From contig DVOF01000241.1 in NCBI GenBank assembly GCA_018713805.1, forward strand, positions 1-17,143: a stretch of DNA of 17,143 nucleotides, in the 5' to 3' direction. The first letter of the stretch is position 1; the number at the start of each line of letters is the position of its first letter. A program made the position numbers and the translations under genes. Below are positions 7,161 to 14,111 of this stretch, piece after piece. A model generated the notes under the pieces. The model saw only the letters and a list, made by a program, of their open reading frames with translations. It did not search any database and was not told the origin of the DNA. Source of the stretch: Candidatus Aphodoplasma excrementigallinarum. Its GTDB lineage: Bacteria; Bacillota; Clostridia; UBA1381; UMGS1253.

Positions 7161-7655
7161 TTGAGTTTTAATATCGTACTGCACGAGCCGGAAATCCCAC
7201 AAAATACGGGCAATATCGCCCGCACCTGTGCTGCGACGGGGAGCCGGCTCCACATCATCAAGCCGACCGGCTTTGAAATCACAGATAAAAATCTCAAGCG
7301 TGCAGGACTGGACTACTGGTATCTGCTCGACATCACATACTATGAAAATTTAGACGACTTTTTCTCCAAAAACGCCGGCATAACCTGCCACTATGCAAGT
7401 ACCAAAGCGCCGAAAAGCTATTGCGAGGCGCGCTTTGCCGACGGTGATTACATCATGTTCGGCAAGGAAACCGCAGGGCTTCCAGAGGAGCTGTTATACG
7501 CGCACCGGGAGGGCTGTATCCGCATCCCCATGATTGCGGAGGCGCGGAGCCTGAACCTGTCCAACTCGGTCGCCGTAATTTTATATGAGGCGCTGCGGCA
7601 GACGGACTTTCTGTCGCTCAAGCAGGCCGGCAGTCTGACACAGTTTTCGTGGTAA
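7161..7655 (+). CDS. trmL: tRNA (cytidine(34)-2'-O)-methyltransferase, TrmL-like SPOUT enzyme
   Basis: A 164-residue SpoU/TrmL-type methyltransferase, which 2'-O-methylates the wobble base of certain leucine tRNAs using S-adenosylmethionine through the SPOUT knot. All family motifs are visible: NIVLHEPEIPQNTGNIART (4-22) with R21, FGKETAGLPEEL (100-111), and IPM..ARSLNLSNSVAVILYE (122-143). The start chosen is a TTG at 7161, giving the usual N-terminus just before NIVLHEPEIP and the usual length of about 155-165 residues, with AAAGGA about 10 nt upstream. An ATG at 7110, directly after the previous stop, would add 17 residues unlike the family and has no binding site; it remains possible. It lies in the probable DUF362-trmL-degV transcript. 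Confidence 0.88.
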   Translation: MSFNIVLHEPEIPQNTGNIARTCAATGSRLHIIKPTGFEITDKNLKRAGLDYWYLLDITYYENLDDFFSKNAGITCHYASTKAPKSYCEARFADGDYIMFGKETAGLPEELLYAHREGCIRIPMIAEARSLNLSNSVAVILYEALRQTDFLSLKQAGSLTQFSW

Positions 7656-7681
7656 ATTATTATTGCAGGAGGAGATAGATA

Positions 7682-8578
7682 ATGCTCAATATTAAGTACA
7701 TGGTGGATTCCACATCGGATATCCCACACGGCTTTGCCAAAGAACACGACGTATCTGTGCTCGGGATGCCGATTCAGTTCGAGGACGGCACAAGCGCGCT
7801 CGACTGGGTCGAAATGGATACGGATACGTTTTATGAAAAGCTGGCCAAATCGAGCCAGATTCCCACGACCTCGCAGCCGGCGATCCCGGTTATTGAGGAG
7901 ATCATGCGCGCAGGGCTCAACGGCCACGACGCGCTGATTTATGTGACGATCTCCTCCAAGGGCAGCGGCACCTACCAGGCGGCGCACCTTGCCAAACAAA
8001 ACATACTGGAGGATATGCCCGACGCAAAGATCGAGATTGTCGACTCCATGGCATATTCGCTCTATATCGTCTTGATGGTGCAGGAGGGACTGCGCCTGCA
8101 AAAAGAAGGGAAAACGCTGGACGAGATTGTGGCTGGCATGAAGGAATTGCGCTGCAAGACGGACGTATTAGTCGTGGTCGACACGCTCAAATACCTCGAA
8201 AAGGGCGGCCGTATCAACAAAGCGAGCCTGATTGCCGGGACGCTCCTCGACTTAAAGCCCGTCCTGTCCGTGCGCGGCGGCGTTATGGAGTCGATCGACA
8301 AGTTCCGCGGCAGCAAGACGATCATCTCCAAAATGGTTAAAAAGCTGAAAACAACCGATATCGACCTCGACGACCCATGTTTCTGCATAGTCAACTCCCA
8401 GGTGCCGGACCGGGCAGCCCAACTCTGGGATGCAGTAAAGGCGGAGTTTGGCCAGGATCAGAAGCTTGTTTTCGAGTCGCAGATCGGCGCAACGGTCGGG
8501 ACGCACATCGGCCCAGGTACGCTGGCGATCTTTTATAAGCTGAAGCATCCTGTGCAGATTTACAGCGATGAAGCATGA
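7682..8578 (+). CDS. DegV family protein (fatty-acid-binding FakB-like)
   Basis: A 298-residue DegV-fold protein. Relatives (FakB) bind a fatty acid and present it to the kinase FakA for phosphorylation and entry into phospholipid synthesis. Diagnostic segments are VDSTSDIP (8-15), SQIPTTSQPA (58-67), YVTISSKGSGTYQAA (87-101), IVDSMAYSL (119-127), VVDTLKYLEKGGRI (165-178), LKPVLSVRGG (191-200) and IGATVGTHIGPGTLAIFY (268-285). The length is normal for the family. No FakA homologue lies in the window. A strong AGGAGGAG binding site lies about 9 nt before the ATG. The gene follows trmL by 26 bp. No clear terminator follows, and the serC promoter begins 37 bp downstream. Confidence 0.92.
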   Translation: MLNIKYMVDSTSDIPHGFAKEHDVSVLGMPIQFEDGTSALDWVEMDTDTFYEKLAKSSQIPTTSQPAIPVIEEIMRAGLNGHDALIYVTISSKGSGTYQAAHLAKQNILEDMPDAKIEIVDSMAYSLYIVLMVQEGLRLQKEGKTLDEIVAGMKELRCKTDVLVVVDTLKYLEKGGRINKASLIAGTLLDLKPVLSVRGGVMESIDKFRGSKTIISKMVKKLKTTDIDLDDPCFCIVNSQVPDRAAQLWDAVKAEFGQDQKLVFESQIGATVGTHIGPGTLAIFYKLKHPVQIYSDEA

Positions 8579-8614
8579 AAAAGGTGAATTTTTGTATTTT
8601 TTCCCTTCGTGCCC

Positions 8615-8644
8615 TTGACGGCTTTGGGCGCGGAGTAGTATAAT
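8615..8644 (+). promoter_or_regulatory. Sigma-A promoter of serC-serA
   Basis: TTGACG (8615-8620) and a perfect TATAAT (8639-8644) are 18 bp apart. The start would fall near 8651, about 25 nt before the ATG of serC. No riboswitch or T-box element is visible in the short leader. Confidence 0.75.
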
Positions 8645-8675
8645 TAAAGGTATAAAATTTGGGGAGGTATTAGGA

Positions 8676-9755
8676 ATGAAACGTGTATATAACTTTTCTG
8701 CCGGCCCGTCCGCGATGCCGGAATCGGTTCTGAAAATTGCGGCGGATGAAATGCTTTGCTACCAGGATTCCGGTATGTCGGTTATGGAGATGAGCCACCG
8801 CTCCAAGGAGTACCAGGCCATCATTGACGCGGCGTTTTCGAACCTGCGCGAGGTTATGCAGATCCCGGACAACTATAACATCCTGTTTATGCAGGGCGGC
8901 GCAACGGCGCAGTTCGACGCGGTTCCGCTCAATCTGATGAAAAAGGGCAGCGCAGACTTTATAGACACGGGCATGTGGTCAAAAAAGGCGATCAAGCTGG
9001 CGAAAAAGTACGGCAACGTACGGGTTCTCGCTTCCTCTGAGGACAGCGCTTACGACCATATTCCCGAGCTGAACGAGGCTGACCTCGACCCGAACGCAGA
9101 CTACTTCTATATGTGCATGAACAACACGGTTGCCGGTACGCGCTTTACCGAGCTGCCGGATACGAAAGGCGTACCGATCGTAACGGATATGTCGTCGTGC
9201 ATCCTCTCCGAGGTGTATGATGTAAGCAAGTTCGGCCTGATTTTTGCCGGTGCGCAGAAGAACATGGGCCCGGCGGGCGTTGCGGCGGTCATTATCCGCG
9301 ACGACCTGATGGACGGCTGCATGGATATCACGCCGGAGCTGTACAATTACAAGGCAAACTTTGAAAAGGGCTCCATGCTCAACACCCCGCCGACGTATAC
9401 GATTTACATGCTCAAGCTGATGCTCGACTGGGTTAAGGAAATGGGCGGCGTTGCAGAGCTTCAGAAAATCAACGAAAAGAAGGCGGCTATGCTCTACGAT
9501 TACTTGGACAACTCGAAGCTCTTTAAAGGCCGTGTTGCCAAGAAGGACCGTTCGATCATGAACGTGACATTCGTTATCGGCGACACCGACATGGAAAAGC
9601 GTTTCGTCGCAGAGGCGAAGGAGGCCGGCCTTGTGAACCTCGGCGGCCACCGGAGCATGGGCGGCATGCGCGCAAGCATTTACAATGCAATGCCGATCGA
9701 GGGCGTAAAGGCGCTGATCGAGTTTATGGAAAAGTTTGAAGCGGCGAATAAATAA
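8676..9755 (+). CDS. serC: Phosphoserine aminotransferase
   Basis: A 359-residue PLP-dependent class V aminotransferase, full length for SerC. It converts 3-phosphohydroxypyruvate and glutamate to O-phosphoserine and 2-oxoglutarate in serine synthesis. Visible signatures are NFSAGPSAMP (6-15), SVMEMSHRSKEY (35-46), LFMQGGATAQF (70-80), the aspartate in VTDMSS (169-174), the PLP-binding lysine K195 in FAGAQKNMGPAG (190-201), and the C-terminal GHRSMGGMRASIYNAMP. The binding site GGGGAGG lies about 9 nt before the ATG. serA follows after 17 bp, so the two genes form an operon with their own promoter and terminator. No phosphoserine phosphatase (serB) gene lies here; it must be elsewhere or replaced by another phosphatase. 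Confidence 0.97.
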   Translation: MKRVYNFSAGPSAMPESVLKIAADEMLCYQDSGMSVMEMSHRSKEYQAIIDAAFSNLREVMQIPDNYNILFMQGGATAQFDAVPLNLMKKGSADFIDTGMWSKKAIKLAKKYGNVRVLASSEDSAYDHIPELNEADLDPNADYFYMCMNNTVAGTRFTELPDTKGVPIVTDMSSCILSEVYDVSKFGLIFAGAQKNMGPAGVAAVIIRDDLMDGCMDITPELYNYKANFEKGSMLNTPPTYTIYMLKLMLDWVKEMGGVAELQKINEKKAAMLYDYLDNSKLFKGRVAKKDRSIMNVTFVIGDTDMEKRFVAEAKEAGLVNLGGHRSMGGMRASIYNAMPIEGVKALIEFMEKFEAANK

Positions 9756-9772
9756 GGAAGAGGGATTCAAGG

Positions 9773-10939
9773 ATGAACATACTTACACTCAATAAAATCG
9801 CGGCGTGCGGGCTCGACGAACTGGATAAAAATATTTATACGATCACGGACGACGTGTCTGCTGATGCAGACGGCATCATCCTGCGCAGTTATTCCATGCA
9901 CGACATGGAGCTGCCAAAGTCGCTCAAGGCGGTGGCACGCGCAGGTGCAGGCGTGAATAATATTCCGATCGACAAATGTTCGGAAAAGGGTATTGTCGTG
10001 TTCAACACGCCGGGCGCAAACGCGAATGCAGTTAAGGAAATCACTACGGCGGCGCTGCTCCTCTCCTCGCGTGATATTATCGGAGGGATCGAATGGGCGA
10101 AAACACTGATTGGCAACGGCGACGCTGTGACAAAGATGGTGGAAAAGGGCAAGAGCGCCTTTGCCGGGCAGGAGATTGCCGGTAAGACGCTGGGCGTTAT
10201 TGGCCTCGGCGCAATCGGCGTTATGGTTGCCAACACGGCGCTCGGGCTCGGGATGGAGGTAATCGGGTACGACCCGTATTTATCGGTTGACGCGGCGTGG
10301 AACCTGTCGCGCAGCGTAAAGCGTGCAGCCGATTTGAAGGATATTTTTGCAAACTGCGATTATATTACGCTCCATCTGCCGCTCAACGACTCGACCCGTT
10401 CCATGCTGAGCACGGAACAGTTTGCGCAGATGAAGAAGAACGTGCGCGTTTTAAACTTCTCGCGCGGCGAGCTTGTCGACACAGAAGCGCTCAAGAAAGC
10501 AATTGCAGACGGCATTGTTGCAAAATATGTAGTTGACTTCCCGAACGAGGAAACGCTGAAGATGGAGAACGTCATTGCAATCCCCCACCTCGGCGCATCC
10601 ACAAAAGAATCGGAGGACAACTGTGCGGTTATGGCGGCCAAAGAGCTGGCCGACTATCTGGAAAACGGCAACATCACCAATTCGGTCAACCTGCCGAACT
10701 GCTACATGGACCGCGAAACGGAAACGCGTATCACCATCATCCATAAAAATATTCCGAACATGCTGACGAAGTTTTCCGCTTTTGTCGCAGACAGCGGGCT
10801 TAATATTTCGCACATGCTCAACAAGAGTAAAAAGGACTATGCGTACACAATCATGGATGTTGACGGCAAGGTATCCGACGATATCGTGGAAAAGATTAAG
10901 GCTGTCGACGACGTGCTTGCGGTACGTGTGATTGTTTGA
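9773..10939 (+). CDS. serA: D-3-phosphoglycerate dehydrogenase-type 2-hydroxyacid dehydrogenase with ACT domain
   Basis: A 388-residue NAD-dependent D-isomer 2-hydroxyacid dehydrogenase. It oxidises 3-phosphoglycerate to 3-phosphohydroxypyruvate, the step before SerC. The NAD fold has GVIGLGAIG (141-149) with D167 at the end of the second strand. Catalytic residues are R231 in NFSRGE, E260 in PNEE and H272 in IPHLGAS. RAGAGVNNIPI (56-66) is the usual substrate-side loop. The last 70 residues (about 318-388) form an ACT domain, which in many SerA proteins binds serine as a feedback inhibitor. The short form without the extra intervening domain is common in Clostridia. It is the second gene of serC-serA; the context makes this role much more likely than a generic hydroxyacid dehydrogenase. 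Confidence 0.95.
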   Translation: MNILTLNKIAACGLDELDKNIYTITDDVSADADGIILRSYSMHDMELPKSLKAVARAGAGVNNIPIDKCSEKGIVVFNTPGANANAVKEITTAALLLSSRDIIGGIEWAKTLIGNGDAVTKMVEKGKSAFAGQEIAGKTLGVIGLGAIGVMVANTALGLGMEVIGYDPYLSVDAAWNLSRSVKRAADLKDIFANCDYITLHLPLNDSTRSMLSTEQFAQMKKNVRVLNFSRGELVDTEALKKAIADGIVAKYVVDFPNEETLKMENVIAIPHLGASTKESEDNCAVMAAKELADYLENGNITNSVNLPNCYMDRETETRITIIHKNIPNMLTKFSAFVADSGLNISHMLNKSKKDYAYTIMDVDGKVSDDIVEKIKAVDDVLAVRVIV

Positions 10940-10952
10940 TATAGTAAGAAAT

Positions 10953-10983
10953 AAAAAGGTACAGGTTTTTCCTGTACCTTTTT
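10953..10983 (+). terminator. Intrinsic terminator of serC-serA
   Basis: A 13-bp perfect stem (10953-10965 with 10971-10983) around a TTTTT loop ends in a T run. It is 13 bp after the serA stop codon. Confidence 0.9.
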
Positions 10984-11012
10984 GTATAACTGCTAAAATT
11001 AATTCCATATTG

Positions 11013-11041
11013 TGAATGGATTCCCTCCCGTAGATCGTATT
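11013..11041 (+). promoter_or_regulatory. Possible ECF-type promoter of the sigma/anti-sigma operon
   Basis: No good sigma-A -35/-10 pair was found between the serA terminator and the gene at 11089. TGAATG (11013-11018) and CGTATT (11036-11041), 17 bp apart, weakly resemble the GAAC/CGT-type elements used by ECF sigma factors, which often transcribe their own operon. The assignment is speculative. Confidence 0.25.
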
Positions 11042-11088
11042 ATAAGTGAAGTACCAAAAAACACATTTTAAAATTTGGAGGGAAAAAC

Positions 11089-11388
11089 ATGAAAAAATTA
11101 TTAATTGGAGCTGTAGCGGCAATGACTGTATTGTCCATCGGGGTGACGGGAGTGTCGGCTGCCTGTGCAGGGATGCGCTGCAACTATACCGATGCAGACG
11201 GTGACGGTATTTGTGATAACGCCGGCTATACCTGCCCCTATAACGCAACGCAAAACAACGGCAGTTTTTCGTACGGCGCAAATTACATCGACGTGGATGG
11301 AGACGGCGTCTGTGACCACTTTGCCAACAGGCCATACCGGCAGGGCGGGCGCGGAAACGGCTTTCACGGAGGACGCAACAATAGATAA
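11089..11388 (+). CDS. Small secreted protein with two Asp-rich calcium-binding-like loops
   Basis: A 99-residue protein with a clear Sec signal peptide: MKK, then a hydrophobic core to about residue 22 and a likely cut after VSA (about 24). The mature part has two near-identical acidic loops, YTDADGDGICD (33-43) and YIDVDGDGVCD (66-76), resembling the DxDxDG calcium loops of EF-hand and dockerin proteins. Mature cysteines are C26, C31, C42, C49 and C75. The tail is Gly/Arg/Asn-rich (QGGRGNGFHGGRNNR). A strong TTGGAGGG site precedes the ATG. It lies 14 bp upstream of an ECF sigma factor gene, so it is probably part of the same operon as sigma and anti-sigma, perhaps as a target or as an external signal. 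The function is unknown; calcium binding is inferred from the motif. Confidence 0.82.
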   Translation: MKKLLIGAVAAMTVLSIGVTGVSAACAGMRCNYTDADGDGICDNAGYTCPYNATQNNGSFSYGANYIDVDGDGVCDHFANRPYRQGGRGNGFHGGRNNR

Positions 11389-11402
11389 CGGGCGGGGATT
11401 GT

Positions 11403-11885
11403 ATGCGGAGTGAGCAGGAAGTAAACAGAGCGATCGAACAATATTCAGATACCGTCCGGCGCATCTGTATGATACATTTAAAAAATTATGCTGACACGGA
11501 GGACATATTTCAAACAGTATTTTTAAAATATGCCCTCAGTCCCATATCTTTTAAAAACGAAGAACACGAAAAGGCATGGCTGATTCGCGTTACAATCAAT
11601 GCTTGCAAGGATTTGCTCAAAAGCGCATTCCGCAGGCGCGCCGTGCCTTTGGACAGCTTAACAGAGCAGGCCGCCCTGCTGCCGCAAGACGACAGAGACG
11701 TTTTAGAGGCTGTGCTTTCGCTTCCGAAAAAGTATAAGGATGTTGTGTATCTGCACTATTACGAGGAGTATACCGCTCCGCAGATCAGCCAGATTCTCGG
11801 GAAGAATGTAAATACAATTTATACGCTCCTTACTCGCTCTAAGCAAATATTAAAAGAGAAGTTGGGAGGTGACGGGTATGAATAA
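11403..11885 (+). CDS. ECF-type RNA polymerase sigma factor (sigma-70 family)
   Basis: A 160-residue two-domain sigma factor. Region 2 (about 8-75) includes the core-binding segment YADTEDIFQTVFLKY (29-43) and KAWLIRVTINACKDLL (57-72). Region 4 (about 97-155) has LSLPKKYKDVVYLHYYEEYT and the helix-turn-helix APQISQILGKNVNTIYTLLTRSKQIL (125-150), which reads the -35 element. The length and absence of regions 1 and 3 are standard for ECF sigma factors. GGGCGGGG lies upstream of the ATG at 11403. Its stop overlaps the start of the anti-sigma gene by 8 bp, typical of sigma/anti-sigma pairs. It should direct a small regulon, likely including this operon, when the anti-sigma factor releases it. Confidence 0.92.
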   Translation: MRSEQEVNRAIEQYSDTVRRICMIHLKNYADTEDIFQTVFLKYALSPISFKNEEHEKAWLIRVTINACKDLLKSAFRRRAVPLDSLTEQAALLPQDDRDVLEAVLSLPKKYKDVVYLHYYEEYTAPQISQILGKNVNTIYTLLTRSKQILKEKLGGDGYE

Positions 11886-12651
11886 CAGAATAAAAAAAGC
11901 TTTTGATGTTATCCATGCTGAAGAAGAATTAAAAGAAAAAACAAAGGCCTTTCTTTTCCAAAAAGCACAAGGGAAGTCCGAACGTAAAACCGGGAAGCTT
12001 CATCGTCTGGTGCCAGCTTTGATATGCCTATTGTTTGTGCTGATTGGCAGCGGCGGCTGCGGGCTGTATTTTATCCCAACAGCCGCGGTCAGCATTGATA
12101 TCAACCCCTCGCTTGAACTGGAAGTGAACCGCTTTGACCAGGTAGTCGCTGTAAAAGGCTACAACGATGACGGTTATACGCTTGCCTCATCTATGCATTT
12201 AACATTTCAGAATTACAACGAAGCCGTAAAACAAATATTAGAAAATGAGCAAATTGCAGCCTTGTTATCTCAAAACGAGGTTTTAACGATCACCGTCACC
12301 GGCTCTAACGAAGAGCAACGCGGAAAAATCCTATCTGATATCGAACTCTGTACCGCTGGGCAGGAAAACGCCTATTGCTATTCCGCCACCCCATCCGAGC
12401 TTGCCGCGGCGCATGAAGCGGGGCTTTCATATGGGAAATACAGAGCTTTTCTCGAGCTGCAAGCCGCCGACCCCAACGTTACACCGGAAGATGTCCAAGG
12501 TATGACAATGCGGGAAATCCGCGACTTAATCGCAGGGTTATCCTCCGGCCGCCAGGAAACCAATACCGGTAACGGCACGCATGGAACAGGAAACGGCGGC
12601 GGGCGCGGAAACGGTATGAATGGAATGGGACGGGGACGTCACGGCCAGTGA
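11878..12651 (+). CDS. Membrane anti-sigma factor with RsgI-like middle domain
   Basis: A 257-residue single-pass membrane protein. About 43 N-terminal cytoplasmic residues (predicted sigma-binding part) are followed by a membrane segment (about 44-66). Outside, SIDINPSLELEVNRFDQVV (72-90) is the hallmark of the RsgI-like middle domain found in Clostridia anti-sigma factors. SYGKYRAFLELQA (184-196) and VTPEDVQGMTMREIRDLI (201-218) follow. The last ~30 residues are a low-complexity Gly/Asn/Arg/His tail instead of the carbohydrate-binding module seen in cellulosome RsgI proteins. The start is the ATG at 11878, with GGGAGG 8 nt upstream; a GTG at 11869 sits on that binding site. It overlaps the sigma gene by 8 bp and should hold that sigma factor at the membrane until an external signal arrives. 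Confidence 0.85.
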   Translation: MNNRIKKAFDVIHAEEELKEKTKAFLFQKAQGKSERKTGKLHRLVPALICLLFVLIGSGGCGLYFIPTAAVSIDINPSLELEVNRFDQVVAVKGYNDDGYTLASSMHLTFQNYNEAVKQILENEQIAALLSQNEVLTITVTGSNEEQRGKILSDIELCTAGQENAYCYSATPSELAAAHEAGLSYGKYRAFLELQAADPNVTPEDVQGMTMREIRDLIAGLSSGRQETNTGNGTHGTGNGGGRGNGMNGMGRGRHGQ

Positions 12652-12716
12652 GATTTTTGCTTTCATTTCTACTGTATCAGGTGTTTTATTAAAACGTATC
12701 ATATGAACGGCTTACA

Positions 12717-12748
12717 AAAAAGGCTGCGTTTATAAACGCAGCCTTTTC
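12717..12748. terminator. Bidirectional intrinsic terminator
   Basis: A perfect palindrome (GGCTGCGTTTA 12722-12732, TAAACGCAGCC 12733-12743) has an A run on the left and a T run on the right. It separates the converging sigma/anti-sigma operon (+) and alcohol dehydrogenase gene (-). Confidence 0.88.
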
Positions 12749-12771
12749 TTCTTTATAAGCTCCTATTATTT

Positions 12772-13941
12772 TTAGAACGTAACGTCCTCGCCGTAATATG
12801 CGCAGGTGAGAACCTTCTTCATATTTTCAACGTCGGTCGGACGCGGGTTCGACGCGGTGCACGGGTCTTTTACTGCATTTTCGCTGATTGCATCCACATT
12901 CGCCTTGAACAGCTCCTCCGATACGCCATTGTCCTTATACGTCTGGGCAATACCCAGCTTTCTGTTCATGTCGCGAATCGCCTCAACAAGCGAGTTTACA
13001 AGCTGCTTGTCCGTTGCACCCTGCAGACCGATCGTCCTTGCAATTGTCGCATACCGCTCCATGCAAACTCTCGAGTTATACTGGATAACATTCGGCAGCA
13101 AAATCGCGTTGCAGCAGCCATGCGGGATTTCAAATACTGCGCCCGTCTTATGCGCCAAGCTGTGCGCAATACCAAGCAGCGCGTTCGAGAACGCCATACC
13201 GGCCAGGCACTGTGCAATGTGCATCTTGCCGCGCGCCTCTACATCGCCGTTATAGGAATCAAGCAGGCTGTCAAAAATATCGGAAATCGCCTGCAATGCG
13301 AGCGGGTCGGAAAAACCGCTCCGCGCCGTCGCAACATATGCCTCAATCGCATGCGTCAACGCATCCATACCGGTGTGCGCCGTCAGCTTCTTCGGCATGG
13401 TAAGCGGGATATCCGTGTCGAGCACGGCAATGTCCGGCGTAATCTCAAAGTCTGCAAGCGGGTATTTGATGTGCGTCGAATAGTCCGTGATAACGGAAAA
13501 AGCCGTAACCTCGCTTGCTGTGCCGCTCGTCGACGGGATTGCGACGAATTTTGCCTTTGTGCGCAGCTTCGGCATTGTGAACGGGTCTTTGATATCGTCA
13601 AACGTCTTGTCCGGATACTCATAGAATACCCACATCGCCTTCGCCGCATCGAGCGGGGAACCGCCGCCAATCGCTACGATGACATCCGGCTCAAAGTCGC
13701 GCATCGCCTGTGCGCCCTTAAATACCGTTTCAATAGACGGATCCGGCTCAACGCCTTCAAACAATTGTACCTCAATGCCAACGCTTTTCAGCGTATCCTC
13801 TACCTTTTGCAGAAAGCCGCCCCGCTTCATCGAGCTGCCGCCTGTTACAATGATCGCCCGTTTTGCGCCTTTCAGAATCTTCAGCTCCTCAATTGCGCCC
13901 GGGCCATAGTAAATGTCTCTCGGTAATGTGAAACGTGCCAT
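12772..13941 (-). CDS. Iron-containing (type III) alcohol dehydrogenase
   Basis: A 389-residue Fe-ADH-family enzyme that interconverts alcohols and aldehydes with NAD(P)H, typically reducing acetaldehyde, butyraldehyde or related aldehydes in fermentation. The dinucleotide region has AIIVTGGSSMKRGG (29-42) and VIVAIGGGSPLDAAKAM (87-103). Predicted metal ligands are D193 and H197 in GMDALTHAIEAY, H260 in GIAHSLAHK, and H274 in EIPHGCCNAILLP. PSTSGTASEVTAFSVI (136-151) is a family signature. The start chosen is the ATG at 13941, giving the common MARFTLPRDIYYG N-terminus with AAAGGA upstream. An ATG at 13953 would add four residues but abuts the GAAAGG site. It is divergent from a LysR gene. 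A Rex-like operator overlaps its promoter, implying induction when NADH is high. Confidence 0.93.
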   Translation of the reverse strand: MARFTLPRDIYYGPGAIEELKILKGAKRAIIVTGGSSMKRGGFLQKVEDTLKSVGIEVQLFEGVEPDPSIETVFKGAQAMRDFEPDVIVAIGGGSPLDAAKAMWVFYEYPDKTFDDIKDPFTMPKLRTKAKFVAIPSTSGTASEVTAFSVITDYSTHIKYPLADFEITPDIAVLDTDIPLTMPKKLTAHTGMDALTHAIEAYVATARSGFSDPLALQAISDIFDSLLDSYNGDVEARGKMHIAQCLAGMAFSNALLGIAHSLAHKTGAVFEIPHGCCNAILLPNVIQYNSRVCMERYATIARTIGLQGATDKQLVNSLVEAIRDMNRKLGIAQTYKDNGVSEELFKANVDAISENAVKDPCTASNPRPTDVENMKKVLTCAYYGEDVTF

Positions 13942-13964
13942 ACCAAATCCCATCCTTTCATAAA

Positions 13965-13992
13965 TTTATATTTTTGTTTGTTACTTTTGTAA
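13965..13992 (-). promoter_or_regulatory. Probable sigma-A promoter of the alcohol dehydrogenase
   Basis: On the minus strand TTACAA (13992-13987) and TATAAA (13970-13965) are 16 bp apart. The -35 lies inside the Rex-like palindrome at 13978-13995. Confidence 0.5.
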
Positions 13993-13995
13993 CAA
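13978..13995. promoter_or_regulatory. Rex-like operator upstream of the alcohol dehydrogenase
   Basis: TTGTTAC-TTTT-GTAACAA is a perfect 7-bp inverted repeat with a 4-bp spacer. The known Rex consensus in Bacillota is TTGTTAA-N4-TTAACAA, so this site differs at one symmetrical position per arm. Rex represses fermentation and hydrogenase genes when NADH is low. A LysR binding site is the alternative, since the LysR gene is divergent. Confidence 0.55.
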
Positions 13996-14019
13996 TCTCT
14001 CTATGTTTCTATTTTAGCA

Positions 14020-14048
14020 TTGATTTTCCAAAAAGGGTAATATATAAT
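14020..14048 (+). promoter_or_regulatory. Sigma-A promoter of the LysR gene
   Basis: TTGATT (14020-14025) and TATAAT (14043-14048) are 17 bp apart. The start would lie near 14055, giving a leader of about 55 nt before the ATG at 14112. Confidence 0.6.
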
Positions 14049-14111
14049 TGTTATAAAGCATATAATTATTTTTTATGGCATAAAACCGTTCAGCAGAGGA
14101 TGGTAGATATT

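Noticed and set aside
8579..8675. Serine-related riboswitch or T-box in the serC leader
   Set aside because: The predicted leader is only about 25 nt and has no conserved T-box or riboswitch structure.
13935..14111. N-terminal extension of the LysR protein with a hydrophobic, membrane-like stretch
   Set aside because: The stretch is translated from the AT-rich divergent promoter region and overlaps the alcohol dehydrogenase start. The family N-terminus begins at 14112 behind an AGAGGA site.
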